A DNA stretch of 6,726 bases from Magnetovibrio sp. (GCA_016763255.1 JAESUA010000053.1:1-6726), one strand, 5' to 3'. Numbered from the stretch's first letter, positions 1-5,390 are shown. Notes: a model not told the origin generated them from the letters alone. Translations and numbers: made by a program.

Positions 1-41
1 AGATGGAACCGAACCTGGTTATCGAGTTCTATTCGCGTTAA
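1..41 (+). CDS. rpsD: 3' end of a + strand gene, probably 30S ribosomal protein S4 (truncated by window edge)
   Basis: The third frame reads MEPNLVIEFYSR followed by TAA at 39-41, with codons 3-41 and a partial codon before. The tail resembles the conserved C-terminus of ribosomal protein S4, which ends in an acidic residue, an aromatic or leucine, then Tyr-Ser-Lys/Arg (E. coli S4 ends VELYSK). It matches my memory of alphaproteobacterial S4 tails. A strong terminator starts 35 bases after the stop, as expected for the end of a highly expressed gene. S4 binds 16S rRNA early in 30S subunit assembly. Only about a dozen residues are visible, so the assignment rests on the tail motif and the terminator. 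Another + strand gene ending here remains possible. Confidence 0.55.
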   Translation, partial: MEPNLVIEFYSR

Positions 42-75
42 GCGACAAAATAGAATTCGGTCCAGTATCGAATAT

Positions 76-107
76 AAAAGGCCGCGTCATACGACGCGGC
101 CTTTTTT
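76..107. terminator. Bidirectional rho-independent terminator
   Basis: A perfect 9-bp stem (GGCCGCGTC at 80-88 with GACGCGGCC at 93-101) closes a four-base ATAC loop. It has AAAA before it and TTTTTT after it, so it can act on both strands. It lies between the convergent ends of the gene stopping at 41 (+) and the cytochrome gene stopping at 139 (-). Confidence 0.9.
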
Positions 108-138
108 GTTTGTTGATCGAACCGATGCTTTGGATGAG

Positions 139-1092
139 TTATTGAGCAGAGGCTTTCTTTTCGCCCCGCAGCACATCCACATCCAGGCCCCATTTGGCAA
201 AGTTGGAACGGACCGTGTGCTTTTCAGTCAGGACCTTGGAGTTGTAGACCCCCATCTGTTCGCGCGGGAACAAGGCTTTGTTGAGATCAAAATCGGGACG
301 GGGTTGGGCGCTGACGTAGATCGCGATGTCAACGGCTTGTTGCTTGGTCAAGTCGGGATCGCCCAAAGGCATGTTGTAAAGCAGCCATGTGGGAAGTTTC
401 TCGGGCTTACTTAGGCCGGCACCCGTATTGAAAGAGCGATCACCCCACACCGGCGGAAACTTTAAGTCTTCGGTTTGCAGCCCTTGGCCGTCGGCCTGGT
501 GACAATCCTGACATTTTTCCGCATAGAGTTTTTCACCGTTTTTGTAGTTTTCGCGGGTCACGGTTTTCAACATCGGCAGGACCCATTTCTTGCCCCACCA
601 CACATCGGTGAAGAATGGATTGACCGGTTTTTTTGGGTTCAGATTAATGGGCAACCCAGAAGAGAGCCAGGTCACATACGTTGCCATCGCCACCGAAGCT
701 TCCGTGTCGATGATCGGGCGTGTGCCGTTCATGCTGCGCATAAAGCAATTGTTGATGCGGTTTTGTAGGGTTTGCACGGTTTTTTCACGCGGCGAATAGG
801 CCGGGAAGGAGGTCGCGGTTCCGATGAAGGTTCCAAGCGTCGGCTCCTTGCCACCGTCGAGATGGCAGCTGCTGCAAGTCAAATCGTTGCCAACCAAATC
901 CTTGGTCAGTTCATGGGTGTTGGTATTATAGATGATGTCCTCACCCAACCTGACCATGCGGCCCAATTCACCGGCGGGGTAGACGGTGGGTGCGTCGGGA
1001 ATGTTGGGCAAGGGTGCTGGTAGCTCGGCGGCCATGGCGGCTGTGCCGAACACGCACAAAGTTGAGGCAAACAAAGTTTGCTTGATGTTCAT
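139..1092 (-). CDS. tsdA: Secreted diheme cytochrome c, TsdA-type thiosulfate dehydrogenase / tetrathionate reductase
   Basis: This 317-residue protein has a Sec signal peptide (residues 1 to about 22, ending AMAA) and two class I cytochrome c domains. The heme sites are CSSCH (73-77) and CQDCH (194-198). Between them is NRINNCFMRSMNG (111-123). In TsdA enzymes the Cys of this motif (here Cys116) is the unusual distal ligand of the catalytic heme, the hallmark separating TsdA from ordinary diheme cytochromes. Met241 in NMPLG is a candidate ligand for heme 2. The family joins two thiosulfates into tetrathionate in the periplasm, or runs the reverse reaction; sequence alone does not give the direction. 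I chose the start at 1092 because AGAGGA (1100-1105) lies 7 bases upstream and the signal peptide begins at once; the in-frame ATG at 1131 would add 13 charged residues. No tsdB-like partner gene is visible. The gene is divergent from a TtrSR-like two-component operon that probably controls it. Confidence 0.82.
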   Translation of the reverse strand: MNIKQTLFASTLCVFGTAAMAAELPAPLPNIPDAPTVYPAGELGRMVRLGEDIIYNTNTHELTKDLVGNDLTCSSCHLDGGKEPTLGTFIGTATSFPAYSPREKTVQTLQNRINNCFMRSMNGTRPIIDTEASVAMATYVTWLSSGLPINLNPKKPVNPFFTDVWWGKKWVLPMLKTVTRENYKNGEKLYAEKCQDCHQADGQGLQTEDLKFPPVWGDRSFNTGAGLSKPEKLPTWLLYNMPLGDPDLTKQQAVDIAIYVSAQPRPDFDLNKALFPREQMGVYNSKVLTEKHTVRSNFAKWGLDVDVLRGEKKASAQ

Positions 1093-1099
1093 GATACTA

Positions 1100-1105
1100 T
1101 CCTCT
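1100..1105 (-). promoter_or_regulatory. Ribosome binding site deciding the cytochrome start
   Basis: On the - strand this reads AGAGGA, 7 bases before the ATG at 1092. The ATG at 1131 has no comparable site, so this site supports the shorter protein that starts directly with its signal peptide. Confidence 0.7.
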
Positions 1106-1149
1106 TGATGGTGACCTTGTTTTTTGGACATAGGTCGGTCACTTGTTCA

Positions 1150-1180
1150 ATCGCTGCCAATGTTCTCAAATGCCAGCGAT
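1150..1180 (-). promoter_or_regulatory. Inverted repeat in the predicted 5' leader of the cytochrome gene
   Basis: ATCGCTG (1150-1156) and CAGCGAT (1174-1180) form a 7-bp stem with a 17-base loop. If transcription starts near 1225, the hairpin lies in the untranslated leader about 60 bases upstream of the start codon. No run of T follows it on the - strand, so it is not a simple terminator. It could be an mRNA structure or chance. Confidence 0.3.
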
Positions 1181-1231
1181 GGGGACTTTTCGATCCTCGG
1201 CTTACTGGGCGCTCGGTCAATTGACGCTGTA

Positions 1232-1237
1232 ATTTTA
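1232..1237 (-). promoter_or_regulatory. Candidate -10 element for the cytochrome gene
   Basis: The - strand reads TAAAAT, five of six matches to TATAAT. A start point near 1225 would follow. The position 17 bases upstream reads TATCGT, a poor -35, which is what an activator-dependent promoter looks like. The palindrome at 1262-1275 would then be centred near -43, a usual place for an activator overlapping a weak -35. This is inference from spacing only. Confidence 0.35.
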
Positions 1238-1261
1238 ACGCCCCTAAAACATCGACGATAT

Positions 1262-1275
1262 TGTGGTTGACCACA
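1262..1275. promoter_or_regulatory. Candidate activator-binding palindrome TGTGGT-TG-ACCACA
   Basis: Six-base arms TGTGGT (1262-1267) and ACCACA (1270-1275) are exact inverted repeats around TG. The half-site TGTGGT recurs at 1315-1320, 53 bases away, close to five helical turns. The location between the divergent genes makes binding by the neighbouring response regulator plausible. It is not a CRP (TGTGA-N6-TCACA) or FNR (TTGAT-N4-ATCAA) site. Confidence 0.4.
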
Positions 1276-1296
1276 TATATTCATCACCGTTATTGA

Positions 1297-1311
1297 TAAT
1301 TAGAGTAATTA
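1297..1311. repeat. Paired TAATTA motifs in the divergent promoter region
   Basis: TAATTA (1297-1302) and TAATTA (1306-1311) are separated by GAG. Each is self-complementary, so the pair is both a direct and an inverted repeat. It may be a regulator site or UP-element-like A+T-rich DNA. Its function cannot be read from the sequence. Confidence 0.3.
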
Positions 1312-1422
1312 AAGTGTGGTTATTTGATTGGGCGTGTACCGCTCAGCTCTTCCTATGATGCGAAGGCTTGTGTCCGGGGGGCAGCTAGAGTATGGATGCG
1401 CCCGACACTGCAGCCTCTTTTC

Positions 1423-1427
1423 AGGGA
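1423..1427 (+). promoter_or_regulatory. Ribosome binding site supporting the internal start of the sensor kinase
   Basis: AGGGA lies 6 bases before the ATG at 1434. The earlier in-frame ATG at 1392 is preceded only by a G run (1375-1380) about 11 bases upstream. The later start also gives a signal peptide of normal shape. Confidence 0.5.
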
Positions 1428-1433
1428 CAATCG

Positions 1434-3284
1434 ATGGACCATTTTCAACGCCAAGTGAGGTGCAATTTTGCAATTGTTCTGGCGTTTGGGTTTGTGCTTC
1501 TTGCAGGGCTCTTGCCAATCGACGGGCGGGCGCAAGATGTCGGCCGGACAGATGCAGATATGGAGCTGGGCAACACGGAGCCGGGCGACACCGAACTGAA
1601 AGTCGCCGTCTTGGCCTACCGTGGGACGGAGCACGCCTTGCGCCACTGGACCACGACCATGGCGTATCTGACAACGCAGGTTCCCGGCTATCGATTTCGC
1701 GCAATCCCCATGTCGCTCAGCCAACTTGATCGATCGGTGACAGAGGGCAGCGTTGATTTTGTCATCACCAATGCGGGGCAGTTTGTGCGGGTCGGTTCCA
1801 AGCACGGAATGAGCGGTTTGGCGACGCTGAAATCTCTTCGCCGACGGGGACATGGCCCGGTTATCGGTGCGGCGCTGGTCGTGCGTGCGGGTTCATCTTA
1901 TACCGGGCTTGATGATTTAGAAGATGCGCGCCTGGGAGCGGTCGACCCGTTGGCCTTCGGAGGGTACCAGATCTATTGGGGCGAAATGGCCCGGCAGGGC
2001 AAACAGCCCGAGCAGTTTTTCTCCGACATTTCTTTTTCCGGGTTTCCCGTCGATGTCCTGGCGTATTGGGTTCGTGATCGACAAGTCGATGCCGCCGTTC
2101 TGCCCGCCTGCCTGCTTGAAACTATGATCCATGAAGGCCTGATCCAGGACGCCGATTTTAGGATTTTGGATGTAAAACCGGTCAAAGATTATGACTGTCG
2201 CACCAGCACGCCATTATATCCCAACTGGTTTTTCGCCAGCTTGCGGGCCACGTCGCAAGCGGTCGCAGAACAGGTCGCCCAGGCCTTGATGACGTTACCG
2301 TCAGATTCGCAGGCTGTTCTGGATACAGCCTCTTTGGGTTGGACCGCGCCGACGAGCAGCTACGACATTCATCAACTCTATGACAACCTCGATATCCATC
2401 CGTGGCAAAAACCCCTGTGGTTGGAGCTTAAGGACTGGTTGGCCAAAAACTGGCAAATCGGTCTTGGCTTTTCGCTTTTGATTGTTGCGATCATTTTACA
2501 TCATCTGTGGGTGCAGTATGTTGTGCTGAAGCGCACCCGTGATCTGCGCAAGGCCAACGAAAAGCTGATTTATCAGCAACAGCAATTGGAACACGCACAG
2601 CGGGTCGCCATTCTCGGTGAGTTGTCTTCTGATTTAGCGCATGAGCTGAACCAACCGTTAACGGCCATCAACAGTTTTGCCGAAGGGGGAATTGTGCGCC
2701 TCGAAAGGGCCGCTCCGCCAATTGACCTCAAGGTGGTGCTGGACAAAATCCGCGGAGAAGCTCAACGCGGGCGCAGCATCATCGAACGTGTGCGCGGCTT
2801 CGCCCGCAAACAAGATGCCACGCGTGAGTTTGTGGACCTGACGGAACTGATCGGCGAAACACTCGCATTGTTGAATCATGAATTGATGAAGCAGCAACCT
2901 GAGCTGAAGATCGTGCGCCCCACCAAGACCATCAAGGTTTGTATCGACGCGGTGGAAATCCAGCAGCTGCTGGTAAACCTGATTCGCAATGGGGTTGAGG
3001 CCATGAGCGGCGTGGCCGGGCCGCATCAGCTTCGGATTGTCGCCAAAGTATTGGCATCGGGGGACGTTGAATTGAGTATCGAGGATTCGGGTACAGGCAT
3101 TTGCGACAAACAGGCTGAAACCTTATTCAAGCCGTTTTATTCGAGCAAGTCATCAGGATTAGGCCTCGGTTTGTCGATTTGTCGGCGCATTGTCGAAGCG
3201 CACAATGGCACAATCATTGTTGAGCCGAACGCCATGGGTGGCACCAGGGTGGTTTGCACCCTGTCAGGAGAGAGCGATGGTTGA
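1434..3284 (+). CDS. TtrS/ThsS-like sensor histidine kinase with PhnD-type periplasmic domain
   Basis: This 616-residue membrane kinase probably senses a sulfur oxyanion and phosphorylates the regulator encoded next. Residues 1 to about 33 are a signal peptide (basic RQVR, hydrophobic core 12-28, cut after GRA). Residues 55-316 form a PhnD-like periplasmic binding domain, followed by one membrane helix (about 340-364), a short coiled segment, and a HisKA domain with LAHELNQPLTAI (phospho-acceptor His403). The HATPase_c domain carries NLIRNGVEAM (N box), DSGTG (551-555), LFKPFYSSK (F box) and GLGLGLSI (575-582). Signal peptide, PhnD domain, a single helix and no PAS domain is the architecture of TtrS and ThsS. 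Cys226 (PACLLE) and Cys255 (DCRTSTPLYPNW) lie in segments I recall as conserved in TtrS-like sensors. The start at 1434 was chosen from its ribosome site; 1392 would give 630 residues. The gene overlaps the regulator by 8 bases. The family is clear, the ligand is inferred from the divergent TsdA-type gene. Confidence 0.85.
   Translation: MDHFQRQVRCNFAIVLAFGFVLLAGLLPIDGRAQDVGRTDADMELGNTEPGDTELKVAVLAYRGTEHALRHWTTTMAYLTTQVPGYRFRAIPMSLSQLDRSVTEGSVDFVITNAGQFVRVGSKHGMSGLATLKSLRRRGHGPVIGAALVVRAGSSYTGLDDLEDARLGAVDPLAFGGYQIYWGEMARQGKQPEQFFSDISFSGFPVDVLAYWVRDRQVDAAVLPACLLETMIHEGLIQDADFRILDVKPVKDYDCRTSTPLYPNWFFASLRATSQAVAEQVAQALMTLPSDSQAVLDTASLGWTAPTSSYDIHQLYDNLDIHPWQKPLWLELKDWLAKNWQIGLGFSLLIVAIILHHLWVQYVVLKRTRDLRKANEKLIYQQQQLEHAQRVAILGELSSDLAHELNQPLTAINSFAEGGIVRLERAAPPIDLKVVLDKIRGEAQRGRSIIERVRGFARKQDATREFVDLTELIGETLALLNHELMKQQPELKIVRPTKTIKVCIDAVEIQQLLVNLIRNGVEAMSGVAGPHQLRIVAKVLASGDVELSIEDSGTGICDKQAETLFKPFYSSKSSGLGLGLSICRRIVEAHNGTIIVEPNAMGGTRVVCTLSGESDG
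3266..3270 (+). promoter_or_regulatory. Ribosome binding site deciding the response regulator start
   Basis: AGGAG lies 6 bases before the ATG at 3277, inside the end of the kinase gene. It rules out the longer reading from 3190, whose 29 extra residues would precede the receiver domain without homology. Confidence 0.85.
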
Positions 3285-3879
3285 GGTAAGTTCCATTCCC
3301 GTTTATCTGGTCGATGACGATGATGCCGTGCGCGGCGCCATACGTTATATGCTCGAAGGCTATGATTTTTACATACAAGACTTTGAAAGTGGGGAACGGT
3401 TCCTCAACGAAGCCCCGCTTGATGAGCCCGGCTGTCTGATTCTTGATCATCGTATGCCGGGGATCAATGGCCAGCAGGTCCACGAACGTTTAAACGCGCT
3501 CAAGTCCTGCCTTAAGGTCATTTTCCTCACCTCTCATGCCGATTTGCCGATGGCAGTCAAAGCCTTCCGCGACGGTGCGTGTGACTTTCACCAAAAACCC
3601 GTTAATGCAGCGGACTTGGTCCCCAGTATCGAAAAGGCGCAAAATAAGAGCCGCCTTCACCATACCCGCAATCGACTGCGCGAACGCTTCAAAACCATGA
3701 CCGAGCGTGAAGCCAAGGTTTTTAAGGCGGTGATCCAAGGACAGATGAACAAACAAATTGCCCACGAACTCTGCCTTTCCACCCGGACGGTGGAAGTTCA
3801 CCGGGCCAAGATGATGGAGCGATTGGGAGCCAAAAGCATGACCGACCTGGCGAACATCGCGGAAGCCTTGAAGGATTAG
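3277..3879 (+). CDS. TtrR/FixJ-like response regulator (receiver + LuxR-type HTH)
   Basis: This 200-residue transcription factor is the partner of the upstream kinase. The receiver domain (about 6-120) has the acidic cluster DDDD (13-16), phospho-acceptor Asp57 in LILDHRMPG, Thr85 in VIFLTSH and Lys107 in HQKP. The HQKPV segment (usually FLxKP) is typical of the FixJ/TtrR/TodT branch. A linker leads to a LuxR/GerE-type helix-turn-helix (about 138-198), with MTEREAKVFKAVIQGQMNKQIA and the recognition segment LSTRTVEVHRAKMMERLGAKS. The start at 3277 is fixed by AGGAG six bases upstream; the 8-base overlap with the kinase stop at 3282-3284 implies translational coupling. Phosphorylation by the kinase should allow dimer binding at the divergent promoter, with the palindrome at 1262-1275 as a candidate target. 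The family assignment is firm; the regulon is inferred from gene order. Confidence 0.88.
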   Translation: MVEVSSIPVYLVDDDDAVRGAIRYMLEGYDFYIQDFESGERFLNEAPLDEPGCLILDHRMPGINGQQVHERLNALKSCLKVIFLTSHADLPMAVKAFRDGACDFHQKPVNAADLVPSIEKAQNKSRLHHTRNRLRERFKTMTEREAKVFKAVIQGQMNKQIAHELCLSTRTVEVHRAKMMERLGAKSMTDLANIAEALKD

Positions 3880-3964
3880 GGTGATGGCATTTTGCGGCTA
3901 TGCTGTGGTGGTCGGGCGCACAAGACACCCTGGATACGTCAGTTTCTGATTGATCACGGCAAAC

Positions 3965-3997
3965 AAAAAGGCCACCCCCATACGGAGCGGCCTTTTT
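3965..3997. terminator. Rho-independent terminator of the two-component operon
   Basis: AAAAAGGCC (3965-3973) pairs with GGCCTTTTT (3989-3997), with a 15-base loop that may pair partly inside, followed by a further T. It lies about 85 bases after the response regulator stop. The A and T runs on both sides would let it work on either strand. Confidence 0.8.
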
Positions 3998-4121
3998 TGT
4001 GGTCTTGTTCTGAATAGGTTCGTACAAGAGAAAACTGATCGGGCTGAGTATTGGCAGTTATGAGGTGCCTGGCTGTAATTTTAAACAATTATTGGTTGAT
4101 TTCAGGCTGGTGTAAGTGGCG

Positions 4122-4148
4122 TTTCAATAAATTGCACTGCCATTGAAA
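4122..4148. repeat. Inverted repeat upstream of the Panacea gene
   Basis: TTTCAAT (4122-4128) and ATTGAAA (4142-4148) are exact inverted arms with a 13-base spacer, in A+T-rich DNA upstream of the candidate promoter. There is no T-run, so it is unlikely to be a terminator. It may be a regulator site or chance. Confidence 0.3.
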
Positions 4149-4197
4149 AACTCTCTGTTAAATGCTACTTAACGTCATGTTGCTCGCGTTACGTGGA

Positions 4198-4224
4198 TTG
4201 ACAGTTTTCCAGAATCACATTCTG
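4198..4224 (+). promoter_or_regulatory. Candidate promoter and operator of the Panacea gene pair
   Basis: TTGACA (4198-4203) is a perfect -35 hexamer. Just downstream is the exact inverted repeat CAGAAT-CAC-ATTCTG (4210-4224), which falls in the -35/-10 spacer and its edge, where a repressor would block RNA polymerase. The -10 is weak: TGTTAA (4223-4228) at a 19-base spacing is the best I see. The strong ribosome site TAAGGAGG (4244-4251) follows. Autoregulation is common for toxin-antitoxin operons, but the visible Panacea protein has no recognisable extra DNA-binding domain, so the binder is unknown. Confidence 0.45.
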
Positions 4225-4256
4225 TTAATAAACGAGCATCTCTTAAGGAGGACACC

Positions 4257-4718
4257 ATGGCGCACGTATATGATGTGGCAAGATACATCTTGGAGCAGAA
4301 GCCCGGTATCACAGCCATGAAGCTGCAGAAGCTTGTCTACTATTCTCAAGCTTGGTCCCTTGTCTGGGATGAGGCCCCATTGTTTCCTCAATCAATTAAG
4401 GCATGGGCAAATGGTCCTGTTGTTGGGACACTCTACGGTTGCCATCGCGGACATTTTTCTGTTATGCCGGATATGTTCCCAGTCCAATCACCTCAGGAAA
4501 TTACAGGCGCTCAAGGGGATACGATTCAACGTGTCCTGGAGTTCTATGGTGACCAAACTGCACAATGGCTTAGCGATCTTACTCATATGGAGGATCCTTG
4601 GAGGAAAGCTCGAGAGCGTGCTGGATTAGCCGATGGAGAAAGCGGTGACCCGGAAATCACCTTGGCTGATATGGCCGAGTACTATTCGGGATTGATGCCG
4701 AATGAATCGACCCAGTAA
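4257..4718 (+). CDS. Panacea-domain (SocA-like, DUF4065) protein, putative antitoxin
   Basis: This 153-residue protein is almost entirely a Panacea domain. The family's signature is clear: VARYILE (7-13), ITAMKLQKLVYYSQAW (18-33), PLF (41-43), IKAWANGPVV (47-56), LY (59-60), then LSDLTHMEDPW (105-115) and a final ITLADMAEYY (134-143). Proteins of this family include the Caulobacter proteolytic adaptor SocA, phage GepA-like proteins, and the promiscuous PanA antitoxins that neutralise unrelated toxins encoded beside them. The start is supported by TAAGGAGG (4244-4251), 5 bases upstream. The downstream gene begins 17 bases before this one ends, the usual layout of an antitoxin-toxin pair. About 49% G+C over its first 180 bases is lower than the neighbouring core genes, which suits an acquired cassette. 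An antitoxin role is inferred from family and layout. A stand-alone SocA-like adaptor is the main alternative. Confidence 0.85.
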   Translation: MAHVYDVARYILEQKPGITAMKLQKLVYYSQAWSLVWDEAPLFPQSIKAWANGPVVGTLYGCHRGHFSVMPDMFPVQSPQEITGAQGDTIQRVLEFYGDQTAQWLSDLTHMEDPWRKARERAGLADGESGDPEITLADMAEYYSGLMPNESTQ

Positions 4719-5262
4719 ACGCGACAAACGTATTGCGCGGGAATATTTAAAGCTCGAACACCAGGAAAATAAATCCGCGCGACTTCGTACAACTCCTGCT
4801 GGAGACAGGGATGTGCGAACTGCGGGTAATCCAGGCACTTCAAAAACACCACGCTCATCTAAAAACCCAGGTTCCATTTCCCAAATGCGCATGGAATGGA
4901 CCACAGCTATGGTTGATCAAGAAGGGGTTTGGGCTTGGGGTGAGCCACGGGCATGGTCTGGTGAGCATTGGAGTGATCTGATCCACCCCAACTTGAGTGA
5001 GTTCGAAATGCTCACCTGGGCGGAAATTTGGGCTCAACGAACTGGTGGGCGGAAGCGACACAAAAAGCACCACGATATGGAGGTTCGCGTTCTTCGCGAC
5101 GAAGCTGTTGAGCGTTGGGGGGAGATTGGTGAACTTGGAGAAATTACCTTCCGGTTTAGGCTTGGAAATAGACGCCGTCTGTGGGGCTATAGGCAGGTAA
5201 ATAAGTTTCACTTAATTTGGTGGGATCCAACCCATAAAATCTATCCAACAGATCCTGACTGA
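4702..5262 (+). CDS. Unrecognised Panacea partner, candidate toxin with LxWWDPxH C-terminal core
   Basis: No characterised family was recognised for this 186-residue protein. Residues 1-60 are basic, polar and probably disordered (RPSKRDKR, then TSKTPRSSKNPG). Residues 62-186 look like a compact domain rich in Trp: VWAWGEPRAW (76-85), HWSDLI (89-94), EMLTWAEIW (102-110), a His/Lys-rich RKRHKKHHD (117-125), then FRFRLGNRRRLWGYR (150-164) and FHLIWWDPTHKIYP (169-182). The arrangement RL-x-WGYR, then FHLIWWDPTH, resembles small uncharacterised proteins I recall from actinobacteria with LRLSG, VWGIRD and LLWWDPEH segments. A final beta-hairpin with basic and His residues is also reminiscent of RelE-like mRNA interferases. 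Both links are inference. The 17-base overlap with the Panacea gene implies coupled translation and a PanA-PanT pair. No signal peptide or membrane helix is seen. It reads as intact, with a terminator 65 bases downstream. Confidence 0.7.
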   Translation: MNRPSKRDKRIAREYLKLEHQENKSARLRTTPAGDRDVRTAGNPGTSKTPRSSKNPGSISQMRMEWTTAMVDQEGVWAWGEPRAWSGEHWSDLIHPNLSEFEMLTWAEIWAQRTGGRKRHKKHHDMEVRVLRDEAVERWGEIGELGEITFRFRLGNRRRLWGYRQVNKFHLIWWDPTHKIYPTDPD

Positions 5263-5326
5263 TCAATTAGCTCGCATCTTATGCGCTTGCTCATTCTAGT
5301 ACCGATAAGCCAATGGCAAATTGTTT

Positions 5327-5360
5327 AAAAAAGGCCGCCCTCATAAGGAGCGGCCTTTTT
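5327..5360. terminator. Bidirectional rho-independent terminator
   Basis: GGCCGC (5333-5338) pairs with GCGGCC (5350-5355), with CCT/AGG pairing further in past a one-base bulge. AAAAAA precedes it and TTTTT follows. It separates the convergent Panacea cassette (ending 5262, +) and grxD (ending 5391, -) and can serve both. Confidence 0.88.
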
Positions 5361-5390
5361 GTTTGTGTCTTTTGACGCGGCTTAAGAAGC

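Larger units (their letters stand above)
1093..1433. other. Divergent intergenic control region between the cytochrome gene and the sensor-kinase operon
   Basis: About 340 bases carry no supported gene. Bases 1231-1330 are A+T-rich and hold most of the palindromes described separately: a 14-base palindrome at 1262-1275, its half-site again at 1315-1320, paired TAATTA at 1297-1311, a 10-base palindrome at 1216-1225 and a hairpin at 1150-1180. I found no convincing sigma-70 promoter for the + strand kinase operon. TATGAT at 1354-1359 is a possible -10, but no good -35 lies at normal spacing. An activator-dependent promoter would fit a regulated sulfur-compound response. Confidence 0.6.
3880..4256. 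other. Intergenic region between the response regulator and the Panacea gene
   Basis: About 377 bases hold no supported gene. They contain the operon terminator (3965-3997), an inverted repeat (4122-4148), and a promoter/operator candidate (4198-4224). Bases 4021-4260 are about 41% G+C by hand count, against about 55-58% in single 60-base lines counted in the response regulator and purL genes. This drop marks the border of the toxin-antitoxin-like cassette and suggests foreign origin or long regulatory DNA. Confidence 0.6.

Noticed and set aside
1089..1274. 61-residue open frame on the - strand upstream of the cytochrome gene
   Set aside because: It overlaps the cytochrome start, has no good ribosome site or recognisable domain, and spans the palindromic control region.
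1262..1275. Reading the TGTGGTTGACCACA palindrome as a CRP or FNR site
   Set aside because: The half-sites and spacing do not match TGTGA-N6-TCACA or TTGAT-N4-ATCAA.
1353..1853. 166-residue open frame on the - strand inside the sensor kinase gene
   Set aside because: It is antisense to a clearly conserved kinase; its protein has no recognisable domain and looks like a reading-frame shadow.
3884..3949. Tiny + strand frame (21 residues, MAFCGYAVVVG...) just after the response regulator
   Set aside because: Too short, without homology or a clear ribosome site; probably chance.
3722..4027. 101-residue - strand frame crossing the terminator after the response regulator
   Set aside because: It reads through a terminator hairpin and the antisense of the HTH domain; low-complexity Pro/Ser/Cys composition suggests no real gene.
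4021..4256. CRISPR array, tRNA gene or attachment site in the A+T-rich intergenic region
   Set aside because: No regularly spaced repeats, no cloverleaf sequence and no duplicated flanking segment could be seen.
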